From Streptomyces massasporeus (GTDB lineage Bacteria; Actinomycetota; Actinomycetes; Streptomycetales; Streptomycetaceae), in assembly GCF_014648995.1 (NCBI RefSeq), contig NZ_BMSE01000001.1, positions 1 to 64,000 of the forward strand: a stretch of DNA of 64,000 nt, read 5' to 3'. Both the position numbers and the translations under genes were made by a program. Of the stretch, positions 1 through 8,833 are shown one piece after another. Each line of letters begins with the position of its first letter. Position 1 is the stretch's first letter. Below the pieces are notes generated by a model, which ran no database searches, was not told the origin of the DNA, and saw nothing but the letters and a program-made list of their open reading frames with translations.

Positions 1-1
1 C

Positions 2-691
2 CTCATCGCCGTACCGACCGGTGTGAAGTTCTTCAACTGGATCGGAACGATGTGGAAGGGCTCGTTGTCCTTCGAGACACCGATGTTGTGGGCCATGGGC
101 TTTCTGATCACGTTCGTGTTCGGCGGGCTGACGGGTGTGCTGCTGGCCTCGCCGCCGATCGACTTCCACGTCTCCGACTCGTACTTCGTGGTGGCGCACT
201 TCCACTACGTGATCTTCGGGACGGTCGTGTTCGCGATGTTCTCCGGCTTCCACTTCTGGTGGCCCAAGTTCACCGGCAGGATGCTGGACGAGCGCCTCGG
301 CAAGATCACCTTCTGGACGCTGTTCATCGGCTTCCACGGCACGTTCCTGGTCCAGCACTGGCTCGGCGCCCAGGGCATGCAGCGGCGGATCCCCGACTAT
401 CTGGCGGTGGAGGGCCTGACCACGCTCAACACGGTGTCGAGCGTCTTCTCGTTCCTGCTCGGCATGTCGATGCTGCCGTTCTTCTACAACGTGTGGAAGA
501 CGGCGAAGTACGGCGCGAAGGTCACGGTCGACGACCCATGGGGCTACGGCCGCTCCCTCGAGTGGGCGACCTCCTGCCCGCCGCCGCGCCACAACTTCGT
601 CGCCCTGCCGAGGATCCGCAGCGAGTCCCCGGCGTTCGACCTGCACCACGACGCCATCGCGGCGGCGGAGCGGGAGTTGACGCTCCGATGA
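2..691 (+). CDS. ctaD: Cytochrome c oxidase subunit I, C-terminal part (cut by the window start)
   Basis: The reading frame is open from the first bases, so only the last 229 residues are present. Subunit I is the membrane core of the aa3-type terminal oxidase and holds heme a, heme a3 and CuB. The segment shows several hydrophobic helices and the AHFHY motif, whose two histidines ligate heme a3 and heme a in this family. The tail after the last helix is long and hydrophilic, ending in Glu/Arg-rich sequence. The stop codon overlaps the start of the next small gene (ATGA), implying coupled translation. Streptomycetes often carry more than one ctaD; this copy is followed by a small membrane protein rather than by ctaF. 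Confidence 0.95.
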   Translation, partial: LIAVPTGVKFFNWIGTMWKGSLSFETPMLWAMGFLITFVFGGLTGVLLASPPIDFHVSDSYFVVAHFHYVIFGTVVFAMFSGFHFWWPKFTGRMLDERLGKITFWTLFIGFHGTFLVQHWLGAQGMQRRIPDYLAVEGLTTLNTVSSVFSFLLGMSMLPFFYNVWKTAKYGAKVTVDDPWGYGRSLEWATSCPPPRHNFVALPRIRSESPAFDLHHDAIAAAERELTLR

Positions 692-1038
692 CCGCCATGG
701 AAGGGCTCCCCGCGGACCTGCGGGCGTTCCACAACGAGGTGGAGGGCCATCTGCTGGCCGCCGCCGCACACGAGGAGTCCCGGAACGCCGCCGCCCGCTT
801 CGCCGCCGGGCTCGACTGGCTGCCGGAGGAGCAACGGGCAGAGGTGGAACGGCAGTTCGCGGCGGAACATCTGACCCTCGCCCGGGCGTCGTGGCAGCGC
901 ACGGTCCGGCGCGGGGAGGAACTGCGGGGCGAGTACGAGAAGGTGTACCGCGCGCTCCGCGCACGGCTGCTGGCCGGACTGCTGCTGGCGGTCGCGCTGC
1001 TGGTGGGGGTGGACCTCGTGGTGCTGGTGTCGGTCTGA
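688..1038 (+). CDS. Small protein with a C-terminal membrane anchor
   Basis: This 116-residue protein starts at an ATG overlapping the stop of the cytochrome oxidase gene by 4 nt. The first ~90 residues are charged and helical (Glu, Arg and Ala rich). The last ~22 residues form one hydrophobic segment rich in Leu and Val, so it should be a tail-anchored cytoplasmic-membrane protein. I do not recognise a named family. Overlap with ctaD suggests a role linked to that oxidase, for example assembly or an accessory subunit, but this is inference from position only. Confidence 0.75.
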   Translation: MTAMEGLPADLRAFHNEVEGHLLAAAAHEESRNAAARFAAGLDWLPEEQRAEVERQFAAEHLTLARASWQRTVRRGEELRGEYEKVYRALRARLLAGLLLAVALLVGVDLVVLVSV

Positions 1039-1130
1039 GCGGTTCTGGTGCCCCTCGTGCTTTCGCCCGAGCCCCCGTCGTTCGAGGAGCAGGGGGTCGG
1101 GTGGAGCCTGGGTCACAGGAAGGGGAGGCG

Positions 1131-1739
1131 TCAGCGTGCCGTTCGGCGCGCCGTGTTCTCCCGCCACTCCCGGCCGATCGACCGCATCAGGGCCGGGTAC
1201 ACCCCCAGGTACCGGAAAGGTCTGATGCCGAGCATGTACAGGGAGCCGAGGCGGCCGTTGGGCTTCACCAGGACGGCCATCTGGCCGCGGTAGCCGCCGT
1301 TCCCGTCGGAGACCCAGCCGATGTGCATCACCCCGTGCATGGTCTTGTTGGCGTACTCGGCGGCCCACTCGTCGTGTGTCTGGAAGACCGAGGTGAAGGG
1401 CGCCGCGCTGAGGTCGGGCCCCTGCGGCCCTTCGCGCAGGTCGTCCGGCAGCCGGTCGCGCAGCGTCGCCACCCGGCCGCCGACGCCCGAGTCCGGCTTG
1501 TCCCAGCCGAGCAGCGCGCCGAGCTTCCAGCGCACCGCGAAGAGGAAGCGGCCCACGCGGTTGCCGCCGTCCGGACCGCCCTCGCCACCCGCCATCTGCT
1601 GGACCAGGTGGTGCAGGTCGTCCGGGCCGCCCGGCGTCGGCAGCGCCCACAGATCCTCGAGCCGGAAGTCGCCGGCGATCTCGTGAATCCGCCAGGGGCG
1701 GGACGTGTGGTCGGTCGAGGGAAGGCGCAGATCGCTCAT
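1131..1739 (-). CDS. DUF2867-type protein
   Basis: A 202-residue soluble protein starting at ATG 1739. Features recalling the DUF2867 family are an early 'WALPTPGGPDD' stretch, a central GWD segment, a 'TMHGVMHIGW' block and a C-terminal 'PFRYLGVYPALMRSI' segment. No catalytic motif is obvious, and the biochemical role of the family is not established. It is divergent from a TetR gene, and two identical-arm palindromes lie between them, so it is very likely that regulator's target. The first in-frame codons upstream of 1739 fall inside the operator region, supporting the chosen start. Confidence 0.8.
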   Translation of the reverse strand: MSDLRLPSTDHTSRPWRIHEIAGDFRLEDLWALPTPGGPDDLHHLVQQMAGGEGGPDGGNRVGRFLFAVRWKLGALLGWDKPDSGVGGRVATLRDRLPDDLREGPQGPDLSAAPFTSVFQTHDEWAAEYANKTMHGVMHIGWVSDGNGGYRGQMAVLVKPNGRLGSLYMLGIRPFRYLGVYPALMRSIGREWRENTARRTAR

Positions 1740-1752
1740 GGCGGATCCTTGT

Positions 1753-1770
1753 CTATACGGTGGCGTATAG
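1753..1770. promoter_or_regulatory. TetR-type operator palindrome, copy 1
   Basis: CTATACG-GTGG-CGTATAG: 7-bp arms around a 4-bp spacer, lying just before the DUF2867 start. The same TATACG/CGTATA arms recur 35 bp away (1789-1804). This is a typical arrangement for a TetR repressor of a divergent gene pair. Confidence 0.7.
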
Positions 1771-1788
1771 ATCGAGCATAGACCCATC

Positions 1789-1804
1789 TATACGGCTCCG
1801 TATA
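1789..1804. promoter_or_regulatory. TetR-type operator palindrome, copy 2
   Basis: TATACG-GCTC-CGTATA: perfect 6-bp arms with a 4-bp spacer. It is centred 35 bp from the first copy and 40 bp before the TetR start, so it could serve autorepression. Confidence 0.7.
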
Positions 1805-1835
1805 CTTGGCCGGGACATGTGAGGGGAGACACAGC

Positions 1836-2396
1836 ATGGGCGCGATCCGTACGCCGCGGGACAAGTGGATCGAGGAGGGTCTGCGGGCACTCGCCGCCGG
1901 CGGCCCCGAGGCCGTCCGGGTCGAGGTCCTCGCCCAGGCGCTCGGCGTCAGCAAGGGCGGTTTCTACGGCTACTTCCGCAACCGTGCCGGACTGCTGGAG
2001 GAGATGCTCGACACCTGGGAGCGAGCGGTCACCGAGGATGTCATCGAGCGGATCGAGCGCGACGGGGGCGACGCCCGCGAGCGGCTCGGGCGGCTCTTCG
2101 ACTTCGTGGGTTCGGGCGAGGCCCGCGTGACCAGCGCCGGGGTCGAGCTCGCGATCCGCGACTGGGCCCGGCGCGACGAAGACGTCGCGCGTTGCCTCCG
2201 CCGGGCCGACAACCGGCGCATGGACTATCTGCGCGAGCTGTACGGGGCCTTCTGTCCCGACGAGGGCGATGTCGAGGCCCGCTGCCTGATCACCTTCTCG
2301 CTGCGCATCGGCGACCACCTCATCGCAGCCGACAACGGCCCGCGCAGCCGCAGGGAGGTCCTCGCCGCGGTCAGGAAGCGGTTGTTGAGCCAATAG
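1836..2396 (+). CDS. TetR-family transcriptional regulator
   Basis: A 186-residue TetR repressor. The N-terminal helix-turn-helix shows the family pattern 'VEVLAQALGVSKGGFYGYFRNR' split across two helices, with the signature GGFYGYF and the Asn-Arg that follows. The remaining ~130 residues form the variable ligand-binding and dimerisation helices. ATG 1836 is preferred over an in-frame upstream codon because GAGGGGAG precedes it at normal distance and the upstream stretch overlaps the promoter. It is divergent from the DUF2867 gene, with two palindromes between. The inducer cannot be read from sequence. Confidence 0.9.
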   Translation: MGAIRTPRDKWIEEGLRALAAGGPEAVRVEVLAQALGVSKGGFYGYFRNRAGLLEEMLDTWERAVTEDVIERIERDGGDARERLGRLFDFVGSGEARVTSAGVELAIRDWARRDEDVARCLRRADNRRMDYLRELYGAFCPDEGDVEARCLITFSLRIGDHLIAADNGPRSRREVLAAVRKRLLSQ

Positions 2397-2522
2397 CCGG
2401 TCAGACCCTGGTCGAGGGGGGCTCCTCGGCACCTGGTTCAGGCGCCGCCGCCGTCCGGCCCCTGGTCCGCGGTGCCGGTCTCTCGGCGGTGGCCGTGAGC
2501 CGCTCCGCGGAGCGCGCCGGCG

Positions 2523-2552
2523 CCGGTCCCGCCCGGCAGGGGCCGGGACCGG
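2523..2552. terminator. Hairpin between two convergent TetR genes
   Basis: CCGGTCCCG and CGGGACCGG form a 9-bp perfect stem around a 12-nt loop in the 230-bp gap between the two tail-to-tail regulator genes. No U-tract follows, which is usual in this GC range. It probably acts in both directions. Confidence 0.5.
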
Positions 2553-2626
2553 TCAGGGGCCGGGCGGCGTGCGGCGTGCGTCGTGGGGCGTGGGGCAGGA
2601 CGCTCCCCCGCACCCGGCGACTGCCG

Positions 2627-3286
2627 TCACCCTTCCGGCTTCCACCCCGGCGGCCACAAGATCCCCAGCAACTGCCGGACCAGTTCGTCGACGACCTCGT
2701 CGAGGGTCGCGTCGACCCAGCCGGCGCTCCAGTCGTGCAGCAGGCCGTTGACGCTGCCGATGAAACCCGTCGCGGCGAGGCGGTAGTCGCGGGGCGCGGC
2801 CTCTCCGCGTGCGGCGGCCGCGTCGGCCTCGGCGCAGATGAGGTCGACCCAGCCGGCCCGGCGGGCGAGCCGCTGCTCCTCCAGCCGGGGGCTGACGCCG
2901 ATGATCTCGACGAAGGTGATGCGGATCCGGCGCGGGTCGGCGGCGACGTTCCCGGCGTAGGCGCGGAAGATGGCGGTGGCTCGTTCGACGAGCGGCAAGT
3001 CCGCCGCGCCCGCGGCCGCCTCCAGGACCGCCGCCTCGGCCCAGCCGTTGACCTGGAGGTGCAGCGCGGCGAGCACGTCCTCGAGGGTGCGGAACTCCTC
3101 GTAGAACTGGCGCGTGGACAGCCCGGCCGTCTCGCTGAGGGCCGCGACCGTGGTGGAGCGGAAGCCGGGGGTGTCACCGAACAGTTGGAGCGCGGCGTCG
3201 AGGAACCGCCGACGCCGCTCGGCCTGCCGCTCCTGCGCGGTCTTGCCGCCGTAGCGGCCGGTCGGCGCTCTGAGTCTGCCCGGCAC
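2627..3286 (-). CDS. TetR-family transcriptional regulator
   Basis: A 219-residue TetR protein. Residues about 25-70 carry the HTH ('TVAALSETAGLSTRQFYEEF'), with the diagnostic aromatic pair in RQFYEEF. The rest is alpha-helical and should form the ligand pocket. GTG 3286 is chosen because GAAGGGAGAG lies just upstream; an in-frame start at 3328 lacks such a site. It is divergent from the secreted beta-propeller gene, and the gap holds a CTTACT-TTGC-AGTAAG palindrome that I take as its operator. A near copy occurs before the GH5 gene at 6.6 kb. Confidence 0.88.
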   Translation of the reverse strand: MPGRLRAPTGRYGGKTAQERQAERRRRFLDAALQLFGDTPGFRSTTVAALSETAGLSTRQFYEEFRTLEDVLAALHLQVNGWAEAAVLEAAAGAADLPLVERATAIFRAYAGNVAADPRRIRITFVEIIGVSPRLEEQRLARRAGWVDLICAEADAAAARGEAAPRDYRLAATGFIGSVNGLLHDWSAGWVDATLDEVVDELVRQLLGILWPPGWKPEG

Positions 3287-3356
3287 CGGCTCTCCCTTCG
3301 TTGTTCGACCACTGATTTTGTCGTGCACGCGGTCTTGTGGAGAAGGCCGCCCCTTC

Positions 3357-3372
3357 CTTACTTTGCAGTAAG
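3357..3372. promoter_or_regulatory. Putative TetR operator CTTACT-N4-AGTAAG
   Basis: Perfect 6-bp arms around TTGC, between the divergent TetR gene and the beta-propeller gene. AGTAAGTTC at its right side is repeated exactly at 6639-6647 in front of the GH5 gene. Confidence 0.6.
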
Positions 3373-3478
3373 TTCACTCTGAAAGCGCGTGTGTTCAGAT
3401 TCCACCCGCCCAGCTTTGGCATGTCCCACTCACGACGCTCACTCCACGGCAGACCCCACAGCAGAGAGGGGAGCAGTC

Positions 3479-4735
3479 ATGCCCGTCTTCCGACGCCGGC
3501 ACCTGTGCTCCGTAGCCGCAGCCCTCGCCCTGACCGTCACCGCTCCCGCGACCGCCGCCACCGCGGCCTCCCCGGACTCCTCCGCCGCGCTGCGCGAGGT
3601 GCTGTTCGTGGGCAACAACTGGGACGGCACCGCCGATGTCATCCGGTCCTCCGGTGACTTCGCGAAGATCGGTCGCATCGACGTCATCCCCGACAAGGAC
3701 GAGCGGATGGCGGCGATCAACGCCGATCCGATCAAGTGGATCTACTTCATGGCGATCCGCAACAGCGTCGGCGAGGGCCACGACCAGTTCGTCGACGACA
3801 TGTACTCCACACCGGACGGGACCTCGGTGGTCGTCTCCCGGCCGAGCTTCGCCGACGTCGTCTCGATCGACCTCGCCTCCGGGAAGCTCAACTGGCGCTT
3901 CCCCGTGTCCGGTTACCGCTCCGACCACATGGCCGTCTCCCCCGACGGCAAGCGGGTCGCGGTGTCGGCGTCGACCTCCAACACCGTCCATGTGCTGGAC
4001 ATCGTCTCCGGCAAGGAACTGGGCAAGTTCGGCACCGGCGACAAGCCGCACGAGAACATCTTCACTCAGGACGGCAAGTACATCTACAACATGGCGATCG
4101 GCGACGTGAACACGCAGACCGACGCCCCGTGGCTGGACTGGACGAAGGGCGACCGGCGCATCACGGTCGTCGACGCCACGACGTACAAGCAGGTCAAGGT
4201 CATCGACATGCGCCCGCAACTGGACGCGCTCGGCCTCAAGGACCACTCCGACGCCGTCCGCCCGGCCGTCTTCTCGCCGGACGAGTCGAAGCTGTACTTC
4301 CAGGTCTCCTTCTTCAACGGCTTCTTCGAGTACGACATCGCCACCGACAAGATCACCCGCACCAAGACCCTGCCGAAGAACCCGGCGACCAGCGACGACC
4401 GCACGACCTTCGTCAACGACTCGCGCCACCACGGCATCTCGATGAGCCCGGACGGCCGCAAGCTGTGCGTCGCGGGCACGATGGACGACTACGCCACCGT
4501 CGTCGACCGCGCCACCCTCCAGGAGGGCCCGCTCGTCACCGCCTCCAAGCCCTACTGGGCCACGGTCAGCGGTGACGGCAAGTCCTGCGTCGTGTCCGAG
4601 AGCGGCACCGACCAGGTCACGGCCATCGACTTCGCCACCGGGAAGAAGGTCGTGTCCGTGCCGGTCGGCGACCACCCGCAGCGCGTCCGGCTCGGCCATG
4701 TGGCGGCCGGCTGGACGAACCCGCCCGCTAGTTGA
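3479..4735 (+). CDS. Secreted YVTN-type beta-propeller protein
   Basis: This 418-residue protein begins with an export signal (MPVFRRRHLCSV, then a hydrophobic Ala/Leu core ending near TAATAAS). The mature part is made of repeated ~45-residue blades such as 'HMAVSPDGKRVAVSAS', 'VHVLDIVSGKELG' and 'AIDFATGKKVVSVPVG', the pattern of YncE/YVTN and amine-dehydrogenase-like propellers. Such proteins bind ligands or partners at the cell surface; no catalytic residue can be assigned. ATG 3479 has a GAGAGGGGAG site. Its stop overlaps the convergent GH5 gene by 8 nt, and both genes carry the same upstream operator-like site, so they may act together outside the cell. Confidence 0.85.
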   Translation: MPVFRRRHLCSVAAALALTVTAPATAATAASPDSSAALREVLFVGNNWDGTADVIRSSGDFAKIGRIDVIPDKDERMAAINADPIKWIYFMAIRNSVGEGHDQFVDDMYSTPDGTSVVVSRPSFADVVSIDLASGKLNWRFPVSGYRSDHMAVSPDGKRVAVSASTSNTVHVLDIVSGKELGKFGTGDKPHENIFTQDGKYIYNMAIGDVNTQTDAPWLDWTKGDRRITVVDATTYKQVKVIDMRPQLDALGLKDHSDAVRPAVFSPDESKLYFQVSFFNGFFEYDIATDKITRTKTLPKNPATSDDRTTFVNDSRHHGISMSPDGRKLCVAGTMDDYATVVDRATLQEGPLVTASKPYWATVSGDGKSCVVSESGTDQVTAIDFATGKKVVSVPVGDHPQRVRLGHVAAGWTNPPAS

Positions 4736-6587
4736 CCTCCTTCGCCGCCCAGGCCGCCAGTTCGGAGCGGGCCGCGGCGAGCAGATCCGCCGAGGGAGCC
4801 GTCGCCCCGTTGGTCACCAGCGCGTAGTGCAGGACACCCGAGTCCGGCGCGGTGAGCAGCAGGCGGCGGCTTCCCGTGCCGCCGGGCTCCTGCGCCACGC
4901 CGACCGGTGTCGTCGAGGTGTACGCCGGTGGGGCGTGGACCGCGCCCAGGTCGGAGACGACCGTGGTGGACGCGGTCGGGAAGCTCGCCGGCAGGTGCAG
5001 TTCGGTGGGCGCCGAGCCGCCGTCGGAGCGCCACAGCAGCAGCCCGTACTGTCCTGACCCCACGAGTCGTTGCACGTTCGGCAGGGAGCCGGGTACCGGG
5101 TTCCAGGCCAGGGTCGTCGACCCGTCCCGGGAGCGGTCCTCGTAGGTGAAGCCGACGGTCCGGCCGGCCGTGGCGCTGGGGTAGAGGCGGTCCAGGAGCC
5201 GGGCGTCCTGGCGCAGCACCGGTGTGCCGGAGTCGTCGAGGCGTACGGCGGAGAGGTCCTCGTCGTTCCAGGCGTCGCCGGTGGTGAGCACCTTGTCGGG
5301 GTTGCCGTTCATCAGCTCGTGATGGCGGCCGGTGTAGATGTCCCACTGCCACTGGGAGCCGGAGAGCACGGATCCCGAGGCGGCCGGGTCGGTCCACCAG
5401 TCGGCGCCCTTGAGGCGTGAGTCGAGGGCCTGGTACATCGCCTTGAGGACCGTCGGCGCCTTGTCGGAGACGTTGCCGGCCAGGGGGTGTCCGAACTCGC
5501 TGACGACGGCGGCCGTCTGCGCGGCGGCGGCGCGGTCGCGGACGGTGCGGAAGTCGCCCGCGTACTGGCCGTCGGCGGCCTTGCCCCACATGAAGACGCC
5601 GGAGATGGCCTTCTGGTCGTAGAAGTGGGTGTTGAAGACGTAGCGCGGCCCGAGTTTGCCGGCGTCGAGCAGGCCGCCCTCCTGCTTCTGGAAGTCGAGG
5701 TTGGCGTTCCAGAAGAGGTTCGGCTCGACGAAGGCGGGCTTGTCTCGCCAGCCGGCCGTGTCCATGCGGGCCCGGAACCTCTCGTAGAACGGCCAGAGCA
5801 CGTCCTTCTCCCAGGCGCGGCTGGTCTGGCCGGAGTCGTACACACCCGCGTGCGGCTCGTTGTACGGGTCGAAGCCGACGACGCCCTTGAACTGATCGGC
5901 GCTCAGGTGCTGCTGGACGTAGGCCATGGTCTTCTGAGCTGTGTCGAGGAAGGCGTCCTGCACGCCGTGCGCGTTGTGCCAGAAATCGTACGTGGCACGT
6001 GTCACCGCCTGGTTCTGGGTGATGTTCTGCCCCCAGAAGAGGCAGATCCCGCAGGACTCGTCCGGGTAGTTCCCGGCGTCCACCGCCCACTTGGGCGCGC
6101 CGTCACCGGTGTACCAGCTGTCGGTGTCGAACAGGTGCCGGGAGTAGAGGTCCTGGTGGAAATCGGGGTAGACGCGGATGCCGGCGTCGAGGAAGGCCTT
6201 CATCTGGTCGGTCGCGGCGGCCAGGTAGGCCGTGTCGACCTGGCCGCGCTCGGGCTCGGCGTACGCCCAGGAGAGCAGGAAGCGGACGGTGTTGCCGCCG
6301 CCGAGGGCGCGCAATGCGGTCGCCGACTTACGGGCGTCGGCGACCGAGGCGAAGGGCAGGCCCTTGTTCTCCGCGAGCTTGGTCTCACCGGAGACGTTGT
6401 AGCCGCGCAGCACGATCTCGCGGCCGTGGGCGTCGGTGAAGCGGCCGTCCCGCACGGTGACGGCCGGGTCGTCGAACCAGAGGGAGCCGGGAGGAGGAGC
6501 GGCGGTGGCCGGCGGGACGCCTGCCACCGACACGGAGCCGAACAGGACGACCAGGACAACCAGCAGACGCGCTCGGATAGTCGGCAT
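4728..6587 (-). CDS. Secreted GH5 glycosidase, endoglycoceramidase-like
   Basis: A 619-residue exported enzyme with a clear signal peptide (Leu/Val-rich core ending around PPATAA). The GH5 barrel starts with 'FTDAHGREIVLRGYNVSG'. The acid/base glutamate is in FDPYNEPHAG (about residue 242) and the nucleophile glutamate in VVSEFGHP (about residue 363), both matching the endoglycoceramidase branch of GH5, which releases glycans from glycosphingolipids. A beta-sandwich C-terminal domain follows. Another GH5 specificity is possible. The gene is convergent with the beta-propeller gene and preceded by a TetR-type site at 6629-6644, so substrate-dependent induction is likely. Confidence 0.85.
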   Translation of the reverse strand: MPTIRARLLVVLVVLFGSVSVAGVPPATAAPPPGSLWFDDPAVTVRDGRFTDAHGREIVLRGYNVSGETKLAENKGLPFASVADARKSATALRALGGGNTVRFLLSWAYAEPERGQVDTAYLAAATDQMKAFLDAGIRVYPDFHQDLYSRHLFDTDSWYTGDGAPKWAVDAGNYPDESCGICLFWGQNITQNQAVTRATYDFWHNAHGVQDAFLDTAQKTMAYVQQHLSADQFKGVVGFDPYNEPHAGVYDSGQTSRAWEKDVLWPFYERFRARMDTAGWRDKPAFVEPNLFWNANLDFQKQEGGLLDAGKLGPRYVFNTHFYDQKAISGVFMWGKAADGQYAGDFRTVRDRAAAAQTAAVVSEFGHPLAGNVSDKAPTVLKAMYQALDSRLKGADWWTDPAASGSVLSGSQWQWDIYTGRHHELMNGNPDKVLTTGDAWNDEDLSAVRLDDSGTPVLRQDARLLDRLYPSATAGRTVGFTYEDRSRDGSTTLAWNPVPGSLPNVQRLVGSGQYGLLLWRSDGGSAPTELHLPASFPTASTTVVSDLGAVHAPPAYTSTTPVGVAQEPGGTGSRRLLLTAPDSGVLHYALVTNGATAPSADLLAAARSELAAWAAKEVN

Positions 6588-6628
6588 GTCCACTACAGTC
6601 CGGCGATATCAGGACACCGTCAACACCT

Positions 6629-6644
6629 CTGACTCTGGAGTAAG
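6629..6644. promoter_or_regulatory. Second copy of the TetR operator-like site
   Basis: Read on the minus strand it is CTTACT-CCAG-AGTCAG, matching 11 of the 12 arm bases of the site at 3357-3372. It lies about 42 bp before the GH5 start. The plus-strand flank AGTAAGTTC is identical at both sites. Confidence 0.55.
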
Positions 6645-6668
6645 TTCTGCTCGGCCGACCCTCACACT

Positions 6669-8642
6669 TCAGCCACTCACCCTCCGTGTCACGTTCAACA
6701 CGTACTCCTTCCTGTTCAGCGGGTTGTGGTCGGTGCGCGGGCGCTCGGGGATCGTGCCGTGGGTGACCGGCGCGTAGCGGGCGAAGGAGCTCTCCAGCTC
6801 GCCCTCGCCGCGGGTGAGTCCCGGCAGCTGGTGTTCGAGGGCGTGCACCCGGGCGGCCGGTACCGTGCCTTCGAGGACACAGACGTCCTCCCGGTTCCGC
6901 GTCGTCTCGGGCACGGCCCCGAGCCCGGCGAGGACCGGCAGCAGGGCGCCGAGGGTGTCGGCGGGCGCCTCGACGCGGAAGCGGTGCATCGGCTCGTGGA
7001 CCCGCGTCCCGGCCCGCCGCAGCGCCTCGATCAGCACCAGCGGGGTCACGCCGCGGAAGTCGGCCCCCGTGCTCGACATGCTCTTGTCGAAGCCCTGGTG
7101 GGCGTGACTCTGCCGGGGCGAGTAGCCGCTGTGGGTCATGGTGACCACGCAGTCGGTGACCTGCCAGCCGTGCAGACCCTGGTCGAGGGTCTCGCGCACG
7201 GTGTCCTCGACGGCTTTGAAGAAGGCGTACGGCATCGATCCGAGCTCCACCTCCAGCCGGAAGCCGACACCCGAGCCGACCGGCGCGGGGTCGACGCGCA
7301 GGCCGACGGTCGCGAGGAACGGGTTCGGGTCCTTCTTGTTGAACTCCACGGCCTGCCCGGTGCCGACGGGCCGTTCGACGCAGAGCGGAGTCGTCTCGCG
7401 GAAGGTGACGTCGAGGCCGTACTCCTCGGCGAGGGTGGCCTGGATGACCTCCTTCTGCACCTCGCCGTACAGCGAGACCGAGGTCTCCTGGCGGCGTTCG
7501 TCGCGGCGCAGGCCGATCAGCGGGTCCTGTTCGGCGAGTTGGGTGAGCGCGAGGTGCAGCGCTCCCCGGTTCACGCCCGGACCGGGGACGACGACCGTCT
7601 CCAGGGTCGGCGGGGCGAAGAAGTGCTCGTACGCCGTGCGGGGTTCGCCGATCGCGTCGCCGATCCGGATGTCGCCGAGCCCGGTGAGGCGGGCGATCCG
7701 GCCGGCGGCGACGGAGTCCTCACGAGTGTCCGTGCCGTGGCCGAAGACGCTGATGCCGGTGATCCGGCCTTCGGCGCCGTCCGTGCCGAAGGGGACCCGG
7801 TCGCGGGTGCGCAGGGTCCCGGAGAACATCCGGGCGTAGGCGACCTTCTCCCCCGCCGGGCCCCGGTCGACCTTGAACACGGTGGCGGAGACCGGCCCGT
7901 CCGCGTCGCCGTCTGCAGCCGGAAGCAGCGTTTCGATGCCGGACAGGAGCGCCTTCACTCCCGCGCCCGTGGCGGCGGAGCCGAAGTAGACCGGGTGGAC
8001 GAGCGCCTCCCCGGTCTGCGCGGCGAGGGACCTGTGCAGCGCTGCGTCCGTGACGGTGTTCTCGACGTACGCGGCCAGCAGGGCGTCGTCGTGCCCGGTC
8101 AGGACGTCGAGGGCGGCGGCCGGTCCGAGCCCGGGAATGAAGCGGGCCGCGCGGGTGCCGAGGCCGGCGGCGGTCCCCATCGGCACGATCGCCGGGGTCA
8201 ACCGGGCCGAGATCTCCCGCAGCACCGCCTCGTGGCGCGCCCCGCTCCGGTCGATCTTGTTGACGAAGAGCAGGGTCGGGATGCGCAGCCGCCGCAGCGT
8301 CCGCATCAGCACCCGCGTCTGCGCCTGCACCCCTTCGACGGCGGAGATCACCAGGACGACGCCGTCCAGCACGCCGAGGACGCGCTCCACCTCGGCGATG
8401 AAGTCCGGGTGGCCTGGGGTGTCGATGAGGTTGACGGTCACGCCGTCGAGCGGGAAGGAGACGACGGCGGACTTGATGGTGATGCCGCGCCGGCGCTCCA
8501 GGGCGAGGGTGTCGGTGCGGGTGTTCCCGTCGTCGACACTGCCGATCTCGTCGATCACCCCGGCCGAATGGAGCAGCCGCTCGGTCAGGCTGGTCTTACC
8601 GGCGTCGACATGGGCGAGAATTCCCAGGTTGAGCATGTGCAC
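6669..8642 (-). CDS. otrA: OtrA/TetM-type ribosomal protection GTPase
   Basis: A 657-residue EF-G-like translational GTPase. The G1 motif is AHVDAGKT, the switch II motif is DTPGHPDF and the NKID motif is present. The full EF-G domain order is retained, ending in NPLNRKEYVLNV, which closely resembles the end of OtrA. Proteins of this family bind the 70S ribosome and dislodge tetracyclines; resistance by this copy is inferred, not shown. GTG 8642 is preferred because M-x-x-LNLGILAHVDAGKT matches the N-terminus of OtrA as I remember it, and AAAGGA lies 11 nt upstream. No tetracycline biosynthesis gene is nearby. A short overlapping ORF precedes it. Confidence 0.88.
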   Translation of the reverse strand: MHMLNLGILAHVDAGKTSLTERLLHSAGVIDEIGSVDDGNTRTDTLALERRRGITIKSAVVSFPLDGVTVNLIDTPGHPDFIAEVERVLGVLDGVVLVISAVEGVQAQTRVLMRTLRRLRIPTLLFVNKIDRSGARHEAVLREISARLTPAIVPMGTAAGLGTRAARFIPGLGPAAALDVLTGHDDALLAAYVENTVTDAALHRSLAAQTGEALVHPVYFGSAATGAGVKALLSGIETLLPAADGDADGPVSATVFKVDRGPAGEKVAYARMFSGTLRTRDRVPFGTDGAEGRITGISVFGHGTDTREDSVAAGRIARLTGLGDIRIGDAIGEPRTAYEHFFAPPTLETVVVPGPGVNRGALHLALTQLAEQDPLIGLRRDERRQETSVSLYGEVQKEVIQATLAEEYGLDVTFRETTPLCVERPVGTGQAVEFNKKDPNPFLATVGLRVDPAPVGSGVGFRLEVELGSMPYAFFKAVEDTVRETLDQGLHGWQVTDCVVTMTHSGYSPRQSHAHQGFDKSMSSTGADFRGVTPLVLIEALRRAGTRVHEPMHRFRVEAPADTLGALLPVLAGLGAVPETTRNREDVCVLEGTVPAARVHALEHQLPGLTRGEGELESSFARYAPVTHGTIPERPRTDHNPLNRKEYVLNVTRRVSG

Positions 8643-8706
8643 GAAGCGTCATGTCCTTTGGAGAGAGGTCCTTTCCTGACTGGGGGGACATGCACGCAGT
8701 GCGCAT
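8596..8706 (-). CDS. Possible leader peptide overlapping the start of otrA
   Basis: A 36-codon ORF (MRTACMSPQS...) with a strong GAAGGAG site 6-7 nt before its ATG at 8706. It runs in another frame and ends 47 nt inside the otrA coding region. The arrangement could give translational attenuation or coupling of the resistance gene. Evidence is limited to the ribosome binding site and placement, so a chance ORF is possible. Confidence 0.35.
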   Translation of the reverse strand: MRTACMSPQSGKDLSPKDMTLRAHAQPGNSRPCRRR

Positions 8707-8833
8707 CTGGCGCTCCTTCGGACTCGGTGACGTCGCTGTCCTGAGCAGTGCAGCAGACCGGCACGGAGAGCCACAACGGAATTAACCGCTGCCGGGGTAC
8801 CCGGCGGGGTGCGCGCAAGGAAGGGAGCGGCTC

